Positions 11,490-22,760 of a stretch of DNA of 64,000 nucleotides are shown here, piece by piece. Positions within the stretch are counted from its first letter, which is position 1. Every line of letters begins with the position of its first letter. The notes under the pieces were generated by a model, which saw only the letters and a list, made by a program, of their open reading frames with translations, searched no databases and had not been told where the DNA came from. Position numbers and translations under genes: made by a program. The stretch is taken from assembly GCA_015847255.1 (NCBI GenBank), contig JADLZK010007791.1:62001-126000 (forward strand), written 5' to 3'. This DNA comes from Hyparrhenia diplandra (taxonomy: Eukaryota; Streptophyta; Magnoliopsida; Poales; Poaceae).

Positions 11490-12051
11490 ACCATCCTCAC
11501 TGTTTGTTTTTGAACACCCACTTAGTACCTATGGGATGACACTCAGCTGGTGGTGGAACTAACACCTAAACTTGGTTCCTCTCAAAGTTCTGCAACTCCT
11601 CATGCATGGCATTGACCCAATCCGAATCAGATAATGCAGTGTTAACATCTTTGGGCTCAAGAGTGGAAACAAATGTAGAATGAGCGAAATGACACATGGC
11701 ATAAGATTTGGAACGAGTTACCCTCTGATCAAGACCTCCAATCATGGTCTCCGGGGGATGGTGACGCTGAATGAGCCGAGGCGCCGTGCGCGAAGATGTC
11801 GCCTCCCCCTCGATAGGAACCTCCTCAGGTACAGTCGTCTCGTCCTGAGGGAGCTGCTCCACGGGACCCCAGGAAGTAGTGGTAGTAGGGTCTGGTCCGT
11901 GAGCAGTCGTCGTCGTCACAGGGTCAGCTGGGGCAAGCGGTGGAGTCGCTTCGGGATCACCCCAGCCAACATCTTCCTGCTCCTCCTCCACAAAGATGCT
12001 CTGCTCCATCTCCTCCTTTCCTGCACACTCAAACACGTAAGAGGAACAAGG
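11490..12051 (-). pseudogene. Copia-1 integrase-RT linker region
   Basis: A frame at 11566-12036 is acidic and proline-rich early (EEEQEDVGWGDPEATPP), then reads HHPPETMIGGLDQRVTRSKS and ends VNAMHEELQNFERNQV. These last words are the conserved approach to copia reverse transcriptase (here ending ERNQV before the domain). The rest of the junction to 11489 is out of frame. Confidence 0.75.
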
Positions 12052-12951
12052 CTAGATCTCATCGAAAGTAACCTCACATGTCTCTACAACGCGGTTAGTC
12101 TCAAGATTAAGAACCCTGTAGGCATGTGAGTGCAAAGCATATCCAAGGAAAATGCCATCAGCTGATCGAGACTCAAACTTGTCGAGATTACCTTGCTTGA
12201 GAATGAAGCACCTGCATCCAAATACACGGAAGTGGCTTACCTTGGGCAATCTCCCAAACCGCAACTCATATGATGTCTTCTTGGTGAAAGCACGAAGGAA
12301 GATGCGGTTGGAGACATGGCACGCCGTGTTGATTGCCTCAGCCCAATACTTCCTCGGAGTCTTGTGTTCATCGAGCATGGTCCTTGCCATCTCCACAAGC
12401 GTCCGGTTCTTCCGCTCAACAATCCCGTTCAGCTGCGGGACATAAGGGCTAGAAAACTGGTGCTCGACACCCAAGTTAGCACAAAGAGACTCGAACTGAG
12501 AGTTCTTAAATTCTGTGCCATTGTCACTGCGAATCGCTCGAATGGCTGTCTCTGGCAACTCAGTTCTCAGTCTCAAATCAAATCGCGAGCAAAACCGAAA
12601 GCCTCATCCTTGCCCTCCATGAAAAACACCCAAGAGTATCTCGAAAAATCGTCAACGATCACTAGACAATACCACTTCCCACCGACTGACCTCACCCGAG
12701 ATGGACCAACTGTGTCCATGTGAAGGATCTCTCCGGTCTCGAGGTCATGATCCGAGTAATCGGGTGGTGAGAAGCGTATACCATCTTCCCGTGACGACGG
12801 GGTGGCAAACCAAATCCTTCTCAAATTTGAGTTTAGGCAATCCTCGGATCGGATCCATTGAACTCAACCTCGCGAGGAGATCGAAACTCAAGTGACCTAG
12901 TCTCCTATGCCACTTCCACAAATCGAGGAGGACCCGGCCAACAAGCAACAA
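12052..12951 (-). pseudogene. Copia-1 integrase (frameshifted, catalytic residues visible)
   Basis: Three overlapping frames make up the domain. 12745-12951 holds the zinc-binding pre-integrase part (WHRRLGHLSF, VCHP, then a frame break before the last cysteine). 12573-12824 holds the first catalytic aspartate in HMDTVGPSRV and VIVDDFSRYSW. 12052-12576 holds the second aspartate in IRSDNGTEF and the glutamate in QLNGIVERKNRT, then the C-terminal FGCRCFI and GIFLGY. Integrase inserts the cDNA and makes the 5-bp duplication seen at the ends. Confidence 0.92.
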
Positions 12952-13261
12952 GAAGTGCCAAAGCCTCGAGAAAAATCAGCACGAAAGACTTGCCCAAATG
13001 GCACAATCCAAACCAAATGAGATCATCGCGAGAGTCCAAAACTCGAGAACACCCAACCTTAAAGCATACCTCATACCCATCCGCCATGAGCCGAGAGACA
13101 AACAGAGATTGAAGTGCAGGTTGGAGACGAGCGCCACATCCTTGAGCACAAAGTGGTCATTGATCCTGATTGACCCTCAAGATAGAATCTTCCCTCTATT
13201 GCTGTCCCCGAAAGTGATGTACTCTTTCGTCTTCATCGGGTGAGGCCGAGAACCACTTTGA

Positions 13262-13330
13262 ACTACCGGTCATGTGTCGAGAACACCGGAGTCAATGAGC
13301 CACATGTCCTCCAACCTTCCGGCAGTATCA
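13262..13330 (-). pseudogene. Copia-1 aspartic protease active site (frameshifted)
   Basis: The minus strand reads EDMWLIDSG and then VLDT and a stop. The catalytic D-S-G of copia proteases is intact. The RHMTG-type continuation is present in another frame because one base appears missing just after DSG. The protease would cleave the polyprotein. The rest of the domain to 12951 has no long frame. Confidence 0.8.
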
Positions 13331-15941
13331 ACGATAGAACATGGGATGAGCATATGGCACAACACTGGGGTTAGTAAACTTGGAAGAATACCAGTGTTGA
13401 CCATCTTGCCCCAAATAAGCATTAGGCAAAACATACATCCCACGCCCCATCTTACCAAATTGCTTACCACGCACAACAAAGCGTGGTGCACTCCTCTTAT
13501 CAACCTCAAAATTCCCAAAGCGAGGATCTACATCCACTCGCGGAGCACGACCACCAAACGGTCTCACAAGCCGTGGTCCAAACCTCTGAGGCCTCCTACC
13601 TTCGGGCCTAGCAAACCGCCTCGAACCGAGGCGCACACCCCTCTCATACATGCCAAGTGGTGGGTGATATATGTCACGGTTCTCAAACTCCACTCGACGC
13701 CTAGCATCCCTCTTCCTCCTAAAGCAAAACTCAACCAAGTGACCATCTCTCTGGCAATACTCAAAGTGATACCTCACCTCTCTCTTGGGTGGTGGTTGGT
13801 TCACTCTCTTGGGTGGATGGTTCACTCTAGTTGTGGTCTTGGCCTTAGGAAGGGTTTCCTCAGGGATCCTGGGTAGAGTGTCAAGTGGGTTCTTGAGGTG
13901 GTTCGGTTTGGGAAGCCACACTTGTTTGGGAGGTGGAGTCTTAGTGGGCTCTTGGAGGATGCCATCTTGCACAATGGGTTCGGTAGGCTTAGGTGGAGTG
14001 ATCTTGGTCAATTTGGGAGTGTTTGTTGGTTTTTCACTCGAGCTCAAACCACTACCTTGACCAACCTTGCCATACACGACTTCTCCCTTCCCACCTATAG
14101 CAAAGCCTAAACCCGATGTCCCCCCCTCTTGAACCGACTCATCATCATGCCAAGCTGCGGCTCTCCACAAGACACCCAACTCAAGACAGAGCGAAGATAC
14201 TTGATCTCCTCTTCGACTCTCTGCTTGTCATGCCTACAAGACTTGAGCTCCAACTCCAAAGCCTCACACTTAGCACATCCCAGCATAGTGCTATCTGAGT
14301 TGGCCTTCTCAAGCACAGCAAGCTTGGCAGCCTTCTCTGCCAACTCAGATCGCAAGTCAGGACAAGACTTGCACGCACTCAACAGCATCGACCTAGTCTT
14401 CAAATCAGCATGCTCATCTAGCAAGGCCGAATACTTGGACTGCAAAGACATGATGCTAGACATATGCACAGCGCAGCATCACACTCCGTCTCATCGAGAC
14501 ATCGAAGCTTCCTAAGCAACTCTATCTCGATCCACGCCCATCTCCCACTTCTCCTTGTACTCCTTTCTCTCCCTAGTGGCACGCTTTAAGCAACTTCTCT
14601 TGACACACAAGCGCATCGCCCAAAGATTCAACCTCATCGAGAGAGACTCGATTGTAGGAGGTACCTCGGAGGGAGAGGAAGACGAGTCGTTGCCGTGTGG
14701 CTTGATTTGTCGGTCACCGCTCCATCGAGGGCCATGGTGCGAAGCCCCGGGCTTGGAGTCGGTGAAGAAGCAAAGTCCGTTGAGCTTGTCCTCGACCTTG
14801 CGCCGGACTCCTCGTCGCTTGAGGAAGATTGTCCGTCCGAAGAGTCGTTGTCGAGGTCGCCGAGGAGGCAAGGAAGGCGTGCTTGTGCTCCTTGGCACGC
14901 TTGAGGTACTTCTTCTTGATCGCCTCCTTGTCGAAGCCCTTCTTGGACTTGTGCTTGCCTGAGGTGTGCTCGCGCTTGTCCTTGCGCTTGTCGGAGTCAT
15001 ACTTGGAGTAGTACTTCTCGCCGGAGTACTTGTCCTTGTTCTTCTTGGGGCACGCGGGGCACGAAGTGGTCCGGATCTCCGCACTCAAGCATCCGCCCTT
15101 GGATGGGCCGCCACGCCGACGGTTCAAGTGGTTGTTGTGAAACTGCGAGAATCGGCTGATGACTAGCGCAAGCTCATCGTCCCCAAGGCTCTCCATCTGC
15201 TCCTCTGTCACAGACACCAAGGAAGACAAGGTGAAAGAAATCTGTGATGGGTTAGCAGAAGAACTAGAACCGCCCTTACCAGAGATGAGTGCGACGTTCG
15301 GCGCAGAGGGGTTCTTCAGCTTCGCCTGGATCTGAGCCTCGATCTCAGAAGACTTGAGCTTGTTGTAGAGCTCGTCGGGAGTGAGGGTGTCGTAGTTGGC
15401 AGACTCCATGATCGCGGACACCTTCACATCCCACACCTTCCGATCCAAGGCGCATGAAGCCGCAGACGCCTTCTCGTGCTCGTCCAACCTCTCCCGACGG
15501 CTTGTTCGCCCGGAGCTTGTTGCGCATTGTCCGAAACCTAGCAAAGAGAGAATCGATGGACTCGCCATCAAGCTGGATGAGGTTGTTGTAGTCTCTCTTG
15601 TAGGTCTCGTAAAGGCGGGCCTTGACTTGTGGGGTGCCCTCGTGGTAGCTCTCAAGCGTCTTCCACACCTCACGAGCGGTCTCACAAGTGGCAACTCTCT
15701 CAAACTCACTATCCTTGAGGCTAGAGAACAAGACGCTCCTCGCTCGGTTGTTGGCATTGTGTTGGGCTATTTGATCCTCACCCACTCGAGCGGCTAGCAC
15801 TTGGTAGTTCTCGTCCTCGACGATCTCCCACACTCTCCAATCTATCCCCATGAGATGCGCTTGCATCTTGATCTTCCAATAGGGATAGTTGGTGCCATCG
15901 AACTCCGGAGGCTTGCCACCAAAGTGACCAAACCTCTCCAT
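13331..15941 (-). pseudogene. Copia-1 gag (frameshifted)
   Basis: Gag starts at 15941 with MERFGHFGGKPPEFDGTNYP and the UBN2-like capsid words ETAREVWKTLESYHEGTPQV and SIDSLFARF (frame 15345-15941). It continues through several broken frames: 14714-15757 (NNHLNRRRGGPSKGGC, where the first zinc knuckle starts, then lysine-rich sequence), 14512-15084, 14107-14469 (coiled-coil-like KYSALLDEHADLKTRS), and 13328-14179. The last frame includes a CCHC-type zinc knuckle around YCQRDGHLVEFCF whose first cysteine is phenylalanine here. The family protein forms the particle and packages RNA. At least four frame changes are needed, so no full Gag is made. Confidence 0.9.
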
Positions 15942-15992
15942 GTCGCCTTCTGTAGATCAAGAACCGATTAAGGTGGATATGATCCTTAACCT

Positions 15993-16004
15993 GCTCTGAT
16001 ACCA
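15993..16004 (-). other. Copia-1 primer binding site
   Basis: The minus strand reads TGGTATCAGAGC two bases from the 5' LTR. This is the standard plant primer site complementary to the 3' end of initiator methionine tRNA. Confidence 0.93.
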
Positions 16005-16006
16005 AT

Positions 16007-18040
16007 TGAAGGACCGAATCGGCGACCAGAGGGGGTGTGAATGGGAGCCTCAACTAAATTCTTTCGAATTAGTGAACGTGTAGCTCTCACAACCCCTCAG
16101 AGCAAATCGAACACCGCACGGTATGATCACGACCTTGGATGCAAGGTGGATGACCTAGAGATTGCTCTAGAGTCACAGCGGATCAACCGGAACCAACTCA
16201 AAACGATCACACAAGCGAGAGAAGAAAAACAGCTCCGAAACCTGGGAGCTAGGACTGTCCACGCCTGGGGACTCGGACGATCAGCGGACACGGCCGGACT
16301 GTCCGCGATCGGGGACTCGACCGTCCCAAGGCAAAAGACTCGAAACCAACAGAATCGGAAAGAAGCCGCTGGACTTGCTCGAGTCGGACCGTCCGCGCTA
16401 GATGGCCGGACTATCCGCAGCAAGTTTTTAAAAATAACAGCTTCGGGACGTAAATTGACCAGCTCGAATGTATCGCGGACTATCCGCGCTCCAGGCCGGA
16501 CCGTCCGGTACAAAAACCAAAATCCAAACTTCCCCGCAAAGAAGCTTCGACACGCCGCATTTGGTGGTCTGACCGTCCGAGCCCGGGAGCCGGATCGTCC
16601 CGCACTTGCCAACGTGGCAAAGATGAACGTAACCTCGGGCTCGGCCCGCTGAGTCGCGAGGTCCGGACCGCCCGCCCCGGTGGGCCGGATCGTCCGCGCC
16701 CGTGCGGAACAGCGGGCCAGGAAGCAATGAAGGCCGGCGGCGACTCACCACAAATTCCATCCAAACTCAACCAAATCGAAACCTCGGGTAACAAGAATTG
16801 AGCCAAAGCATCTTGGCATGTGGGTGACCATTTACCCCTTGGAAATTTCGAGTTTGACGGAGTGAAACAAGAGAAATCACGAATCATACCAAGAACACAC
16901 CAAAAAGTCACCTTGATCCAAAACTCGCCCGATCTACGTGCTCGTGAGGAATTAGCTCAAACCCTTGGGTGGAAATGATCCTCTCACGCCCTAGCACGAA
17001 TCAAGGCAAGAAAAACGAGATCAAACGGTGCCAAATCAAAGAAATCGCGAAGAGAATAGAGGGGGAGAGGATGAACTCGGGAAGAACAAGTGATGAACAA
17101 AAATCACAAGACAAGATCAACAAAGAACACCGATCCAATCATCCCAAAAAGCCACCATGTGACAAGGCTACTCGAGCTAGCCCTTGCTCAACAAATTTGA
17201 TACAAGATCGGTGGACCTCTCACACCGAGTCCGGAACCCTAGCTAGAAAATGTGAAAATGAGAGGCAAGGGAGGATGAAGGGGTATGCCTCCGCTAAATA
17301 GCCCCAATTCCCTCTCGCCTAAAATACCCCTAAGATACATGAGTCGATTTTGTAACCCTAAGGCTATTTCGCCGACTATGGGTAATCTTTTGATCCGACG
17401 GCCACCGCGCCTCCTCATCGGTAGCCTTGCCTCCACGCAACCTCCCCCGATGCCGCCACGTGCCGTCCTTCCGTCCGCCGGAACACGCCGGGTTTTGAGG
17501 CACAAACCCGCGAAACCCGCGCCCGTGGTTTTGAGGCCCAAACCACCAAACCCGCGCCGATGGTTTTGAGGACAAACCACCAAACCTCCTCGACATGTGT
17601 CATCGCCGTCTTGACCGCCCCCGAAGTCGCCAAGTCATCCGAGCTCCCGCTCGCCGCCGCACGCTTCGCCATCTTGATCCGATCGACACGGTCCCGCCAC
17701 GCCCTCCGTCGATGTCCCGGATGTCAGCCTCCATGGCTAGCCACCCGGCGATCCGGTCCCTCGGTCCAAGCCTCACGTCCGTCCTTCACCTTCACCTCCG
17801 CGGTCCGTCGGCCCGGCACGTCCTCCTCCTTGGCCCCTTCACCTCGCCGTCGCCTACCATCTCGAGCTCAACACCGCACAACACGAACCAAGAGATACGT
17901 CTTCGACACACTCCACGTGTGCCTGTGAAACATAGCCGAAGCAGAAAAGATAAAAGAAAATAGAAGAAGAATGTTGACTGTTGACAATCACTACATCACA
18001 AAACTAAACACATGCGACCTAAATCAACCATGTGTTCGCA
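16007..18040 (-). repeat. Copia-1 5' LTR
   Basis: 2034 bp, starting TGAAGGACCGAATCGGCGAC and ending TGTGTTCGCA. The segment at about 17230-18040 is shared with both Copia-2 LTRs (GGTTTTGAGGCCCAAACC repeats and the CACGTGT block). The 16250-16700 segment, with CGGACNGTCCG motifs, is absent from Copia-2. It should hold the element promoter, but I could not fix a TATA box with confidence. Confidence 0.92.
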
Positions 18041-18045
18041 TGCAT

Positions 18046-18540
18046 ACAACCTGATCTGTTGCGGGGGGATGCGTAGCACAAAGTGGGTTGCTGTTGTAGT
18101 TGCCCCCAAACACGTTCAACATGCCAACTTTGTCGCGCGACTCATCGACGATCGTGCTCTGGCCGCCCACTATTTGGTACATGGGTCTCCTGACTCCTCA
18201 TCCCGCAGCCTTGTATCATGCTCACGCCTGTGCGAATAGCCCACAACCAGGCGCGGGAGTTCGGCGCCACCCAGGAGTCAGCTGGACCCAACTCGCTAAT
18301 TTCACCACCAGAAATTCTCTGAGACGCTCGAGCCACCACGCTAATTTCACCATCAATAATTCTCTGAGACCTCCCATGCCTGGCCTAGGTGTGAGCGTGA
18401 CGCTGTAAAATGTGCATGGATTGGATCGATTGCATGCTTCTTTTGCTTTGCTCTTAGAATAAATATACCTTCGTTCACTCGCACATGCTACACATACGGC
18501 TCATTGTTATATGCCGCATTTTCTTGAGCTCCCTATTCAC
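18046..18540 (-). pseudogene. Minus-strand PHAS-like unit M2, damaged
   Basis: The site at plus 18361-18382 (minus core CAGGCATGGGAGGTCTCAGA) matches the expected miR2118 target at about 15 of 22; the cleavage fragment would start at 18370. The position of the TATA box (CTATTTATA in M5) reads CTATTCACA here, so the box is lost. Copia-1 entered the body about 320 bp past the site, and a MULE sits about 135 bp upstream of the former TATA. A partial second copy of the site flank (GAAATTCTCTGAGACGCTCG) is at 18311. The undisturbed paralogue is M6 at 50996. Confidence 0.5.
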
Positions 18541-18935
18541 AGATGTGTATTGCCTAGCATGTTGTGTATTTGTAGTCTCTCGGATAGGTTCACAGGACCG
18601 TGGCAGTTCCACTTCTTCAAGGAGGTTAAATGCAATGACTAAATAAGGTACAACATCACCTCGCTACTAAGTACGGTAATGCTGTACATGGAGCGTCCCA
18701 TCCGGATCGGAAGCTTGTTGATGGCCCGGCCCAATACCTATCGACAAAATTATCAGAAGCTCCGCCTCCTCGGGTCGCTATCTATCCTCCACTCGTTTAT
18801 TCTCCCTCTCTCTCTCGGCTTCCTCTTTCTCCTCCACTTATTCTCCACCGCTAACCTCCCTCCTCTCGCATGCTCCCGCCGCCGCCCATGCGCTCCCATT
18901 CGACCTCACACCCCCACCGCTAGCCTCCCTCCTCT

Positions 18936-18992
18936 CCCATGCGCCCGCTCCCACCCATGCGCCCGCTCCCACCCATGCGCCCGCTCCCATGC
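18936..18992. repeat. Tandem 18-bp repeat
   Basis: About three units of CCCATGCGCCCGCTCCCA lie head to tail in the GC-rich part of the MULE. Confidence 0.85.
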
Positions 18993-19358
18993 GACCTCAC
19001 ACCCCCAGTAGCCACGCCCCGTCCGCCCCCAAGCCCCATTCGGGAGACCCTAGCCCGGCTCCCCTTCCCGGTGCGGTCGTCCCCTACCTCGGACAGCCGG
19101 AGCTCGAGGATCCATGGAGCCTGCTACGCATCTCGAGCCCGACGTGCCTCCTCGATCTACTCTTGTGCCCCTTCCCCAACCCCTCAACACCAGCCATGAG
19201 CGGCCTTCCCATGTTGGATCCATGGGAGCACCGCGCAGATCAGCGGCGTGGTGGTCTCCTCCACCCAACATGCGACGGTGGCCATGGAGGCTGCTTGTCA
19301 GCACACCCCGACGGCGGCCCTGCCTTCTATATTTTAGCCTCCCCTCCATGTTTGCAGT

Positions 19359-19770
19359 GTATTTTGAGATGTTGTAGCAATGAATTTTTGAATGTTGCAA
19401 CAACAGATTTCAAGATGTTTCAACATGTGTTTATTCGATGTTGCAACTATCGATTTTCTCGATGTTGGAATAGTCAATTTTAAGTTGTTGCAACTATGGA
19501 TTTGAGTTGTTGCAACTATGGATTTGAGTTGTTGCAACTGGCTATTTGAGTTGTTGCAATTATGGATTTGAGTTGTTGCAACTGTGGATTTGAGTTGTTG
19601 TGAGTTGTTGCAACAAGTGGATTTGAGTTGTTGCAATGTGGGATTTTGAGATGTTGCAACATGTCAACTGTGGATTTGAGTTGTTGTGAGTTGTTGCAAC
19701 TGTGGATTTGAGTTGTTGCAATGGGGGATTTTGAGATGTTGCAACATGTATTTTTTCATGTTGCATTATA
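19359..19770. repeat. 22-bp minisatellite (TTGTTGCAAC family)
   Basis: Units of the form TTGTTGCAACTATGGATTTG plus two bases repeat with variants, clearest at 19480-19620, then with longer-period variants to 19760. TTGCAA cores recur throughout. It lies wholly inside the MULE at 18677-20288. Confidence 0.85.
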
Positions 19771-20549
19771 TGTTTGTTAGTGTTTCAACTCGACGTATAT
19801 ACAGTATGTTGCAGTAGCTATGTGTTCTTTCAAATATTTCAGATACTGGATGCTTGATGTTTTAATTTCATTTGGATAATATACGGTACACTATCTAGCC
19901 AGTCAGGCCATCACCGACTTTTTTTCCTCATAGTGGACCATGAAGCAGCGGTCAACATCAGTACACATATACCCACCCAGACTCTCTACCATTCTCTCTC
20001 ATCTGGAGGAGCCCCACGCACATGCACATGCTGAGCTCCACGCATGCGCATGCTCTGCGTAGGCACAAACTATAGCAAGCTAGCATGCATAGAAGCAGAG
20101 CCATCATGCACAAAAGCTTAGCCAGCAGCAGCAGGCTTTGGGGTGCGATGCTGTGGAAGTTAGCTAGCAGGTGCGTGGCCGTGCGGGCATCCGACGCGCA
20201 CGCGTCGTAAGTCCGAGCGCCTTTATGGGCTTAGCGCGAGCGTCCGATGGACCCAATGTCTGTAGGACGTCCGAGCCCTAGCTCAACCCTACTAAGTACG
20301 GAGTAGCAAAGTAATCACTGCAACATGTAAATGCCCTCATGCCAAATTAATTCATGATGTTGAAATACATAGTATATATTCATCATCAGGATCATGGTCA
20401 GGACACCATGTGACGCAGATACACCTCATTCCAACCAATTTCTCATGCTGTTTTTGAAACCTGGTGGGACATTATAACATCATCCCTACCAATAATATGC
20501 CCTTTTTTGCTGGGGTCAGTTACAAAACCATGTCAATTGTCTGGGGGGC

Positions 20550-21193
20550 TGTTGAGCTTGGGGGTCTCAACACGAGGTGACACCTCCGCTCAGGCGGTGC
20601 CCTGAGGGTGGATGATTGATGAATAGGTGCGGTTAGCGGTAGTTCAGTATGCAATAACTCTCCATAAATGGAATTCACCAACCTCTTTATTGTCGGAGGA
20701 CTCCTCCCTATTTATAGTGTTACAGATGCCAGGAGGTGTAGGATTACAGGTTTACCCCCCCTATATTCCCGGCATATTCCTTCGGGTCCACAGATAGTGC
20801 TAACCTATATCGTATTTGTACACAACTTGCCGCCTTTCGCTCGCCGGGTCCATCCGCAGGTCCTTTCCTCCGGGCTAGAGGACCTCCACGGACCTTGCCT
20901 TACTCCTTCCGGAATCCGCCGCGGTCGACAGCCCCGGCTCGTCTTCCTCGGAGAAGGGTGAGCGGAGGCCTCAACCTCCACTGGCATCGCACGGTCGCGG
21001 AGGCCCGTTCCTCAGCCGAGGTACCCGGCGGAGTCTGACACCTCCGCTTGCTCTGGTGGCGGAGGCCTGCAGATTGTTCTTTCCTGAAGAAGGCGCAGAG
21101 TCAAAATAATCAATTCGTCAGTACAGATCTCCGCACACGTTTTCAGTCACCACGTAGGCCTCCGCTGGTACCGCCAGGGCTCGAGCCCCAACA
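20550..21193. repeat. Solo LTR
   Basis: It begins TGTTGAGCTTGGGGGTCTCA and ends GAGCCCCAACA (inverted TGTTG/CAACA ends), 644 bp, with the 5-bp target duplication GGGGC at 20545-20549 and 21194-21198. No internal retroelement sequence is attached, so it is a recombination remnant. The paralogous block near 51530-51600 runs from ACCATGTCAATTGT to GGGCAAGTACATTGG without it. The superfamily cannot be told from the LTR alone. Confidence 0.9.
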
Positions 21194-21599
21194 GGGGCAA
21201 GTACGTATTGGTTTCATTGTGTTGCCTCATAATCTTTAGATGAACTCACACACAAACATCTACACTAATAGATTGTTTTTTAGGTGATCCCATTATAATC
21301 CACGCTTCCTTATATTATGCATATGTCAAATGAATCTATTGACCGTTTATAAATATCAATTTTGTAGCTTATTATGTCACGTATATGGACTTCATTTCGT
21401 TAAAAAAATATGCTACTTGCACACAAGATCTCACAGGTAGGCTAGGCCTGCTAAGGTGATTAAACCAACCCTCAAACCACCTTGACCCATAGCTAATGCG
21501 ATGTATTTTTCAACCCTACCCTATCCGAAAATGGAGCTAAGGTTGGCTACATTGTTGCTTCTATAAACCCATTGGGATCTCTAACACAGGTTCACCTGT

Positions 21600-22160
21600 T
21601 GACATGTACACTGTAAGTTTAGGGCATCTTTAGTGGTCAGTCGAATCACTGTGGCCATATAAGATTGTTAAGAAATGATAAAATTATTTTTTATTTGTTT
21701 AATTATTATTCACTGTTGCTTGTATACCATGCAACCATAGGAATAATATACAAATAGGGAAAACCCAAACTGCCCTGGACCAGTCCTATCTCTTGCCTCG
21801 ATCCACTACACAGGCAAGAAATTAAACTTGTTACTGGTTTTTTCTTATTGATACACGTCGATTCTTCTAGTCACTTGATTCGGCTTTGTTTCAATCCCAC
21901 ATATGTCATTTGAAGAGAAGTTTTCTAGGTCACAAAGAACCTAGCCCCGATGACACCACTCGCACACTCGCTTCCCCCGTCACCAGAAATTCTCTGACGC
22001 TTCCCATGCCTAGCCTAGGTGTAAGTGTGAGTCATAGTCGTTGCAAACATGCACATATGGGAGATTCTATTGGATGCTTGGTTTTCGCTAATGGAAAAAT
22101 CGATCTCCCTTTATGCAATCTGCGCATGCCTCATTATAATCACGTGTCATTGTTTATATG
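21600..22160 (-). ncRNA. Minus-strand PHAS-like unit M3
   Basis: On the minus strand CATATAAAC (plus 22152-22160) precedes a site at plus 21991-22012 (core TAGGCATGGGAAGCGTCAGA, about 16 of 22 matching the expected miR2118 target). The spacing is about 140 bp and the cleavage fragment would start at 22000. The unit is divergently paired with the plus-strand unit whose TATA is at 22310, leaving about 150 bp between the two TATA boxes. The 3' limit is arbitrary. Confidence 0.5.
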
Positions 22161-22309
22161 AATGTATTATGTATCCATGGTCCATAGCCTACAATTACAT
22201 AACAATAATGTTGTAAGGTAGCATCCATCTGGTAACAGGAAACACGTGTTGGTCATGTGTTGACTCTACACTCGTAGTTGTGTCCTACCCCTTTGTCAAA
22301 GGCAGAACG

Positions 22310-22760
22310 TATATATGAATCAGGAGGGGGCAATTTGTTCAGCCAAACAGGATGTGTGGTGCGGCAACGAGCTAGAACTAGAAGTGTCTGTAGTCTTTAC
22401 TAGTCTAGAGGAAATTTCAATAAGTACGGTGCAGTGTGTAGTCTAGGAATTGGAGGCATTGAGATTTTAAGCTATGGGCTGATACTATAATCCTACAACA
22501 CAAAGGGACTCTGCACCGTGGCTAGATATATACATCGCTTTAAATATTTCGTGCTGCATAAAAGAGAGGTACGGGTGACAGAAATATAATGCCCCATATG
22601 CTTAAATATGATAGCACAACAATTTTACCTGAATTGTCGGTAGGTTATTGAATAATCCCATCATGCAATTGCTGTTCATCTACAAGGCAAACTCTGTAAC
22701 GTACGTCTGTGGATGCATGTTGCGCGCCATAATCTATCTTGGGAGCAGACACTATGTACA
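22310..22760 (+). ncRNA. PHAS-like unit S6, plus strand
   Basis: TATATATGA at 22310-22318 is followed by CAGGAGGGGGCAATTTGTTC, GAGCTAGAACTAGAAGTGTC and CTAGAGGAAATTTCAA, the leader shared by all class A/B units. The site at 22444-22465 (core GGAATTGGAGGCATTGAGAT) matches the expected miR2118 target at about 18 of 22 with no gap; the cleavage fragment would start at 22456. The paralogue is S11 at 52920. Sequence near 22640-22790 recurs at 49140-49290, so body sequence also spreads in the cluster. No protein is encoded. Confidence 0.62.

Larger units (their letters stand above)
6780..18040 (-). mobile_element. Copia-1: full-length SIRE/Maximus-like Ty1-copia retrotransposon
   Basis: The element is 11,261 bp with LTRs of about 2.03 kb that begin TG and end CA, flanked by a perfect 5-bp target duplication TGCAT (6775-6779 and 18041-18045). 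On the minus strand the order is 5' LTR, initiator-Met tRNA primer site, gag, protease, integrase, reverse transcriptase, RNase H, a 1.3-kb non-coding stretch, polypurine tract, 3' LTR. Integrase before reverse transcriptase defines Ty1-copia. The long LTRs, long coiled-coil gag and gag wording (MERFGHFGGKPPEFDGTNYP) fit the grass SIRE/Maximus (Opie/Ji-like) lineage. Every domain carries frameshifts, so the copy is not competent as read. Confidence 0.95.
18677..20288. mobile_element. Mutator-like element with internal minisatellite
   Basis: CTACTAAGTACGG occurs at 18664-18676 and again at 20289-20301, while the uninterrupted paralogue at about 51303 has a single copy followed by AGTAGC. The insertion is about 1.61 kb, and its 9-13-bp duplication fits a MULE. 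Terminal inverted repeats are only weakly visible (GGAGCGTCC at the left, GGACGTCC on the minus strand at the right). Inside are a CT-rich, then GC-rich leader-like segment (18690-19330), a triple 18-bp repeat and a 22-bp minisatellite. No transposase is visible, so it is non-autonomous and may carry captured DNA. Confidence 0.65.

Noticed and set aside
19359..19770. CRISPR-like array
   Set aside because: Units are contiguous 22-bp tandem repeats with no unique spacers, in plant DNA.
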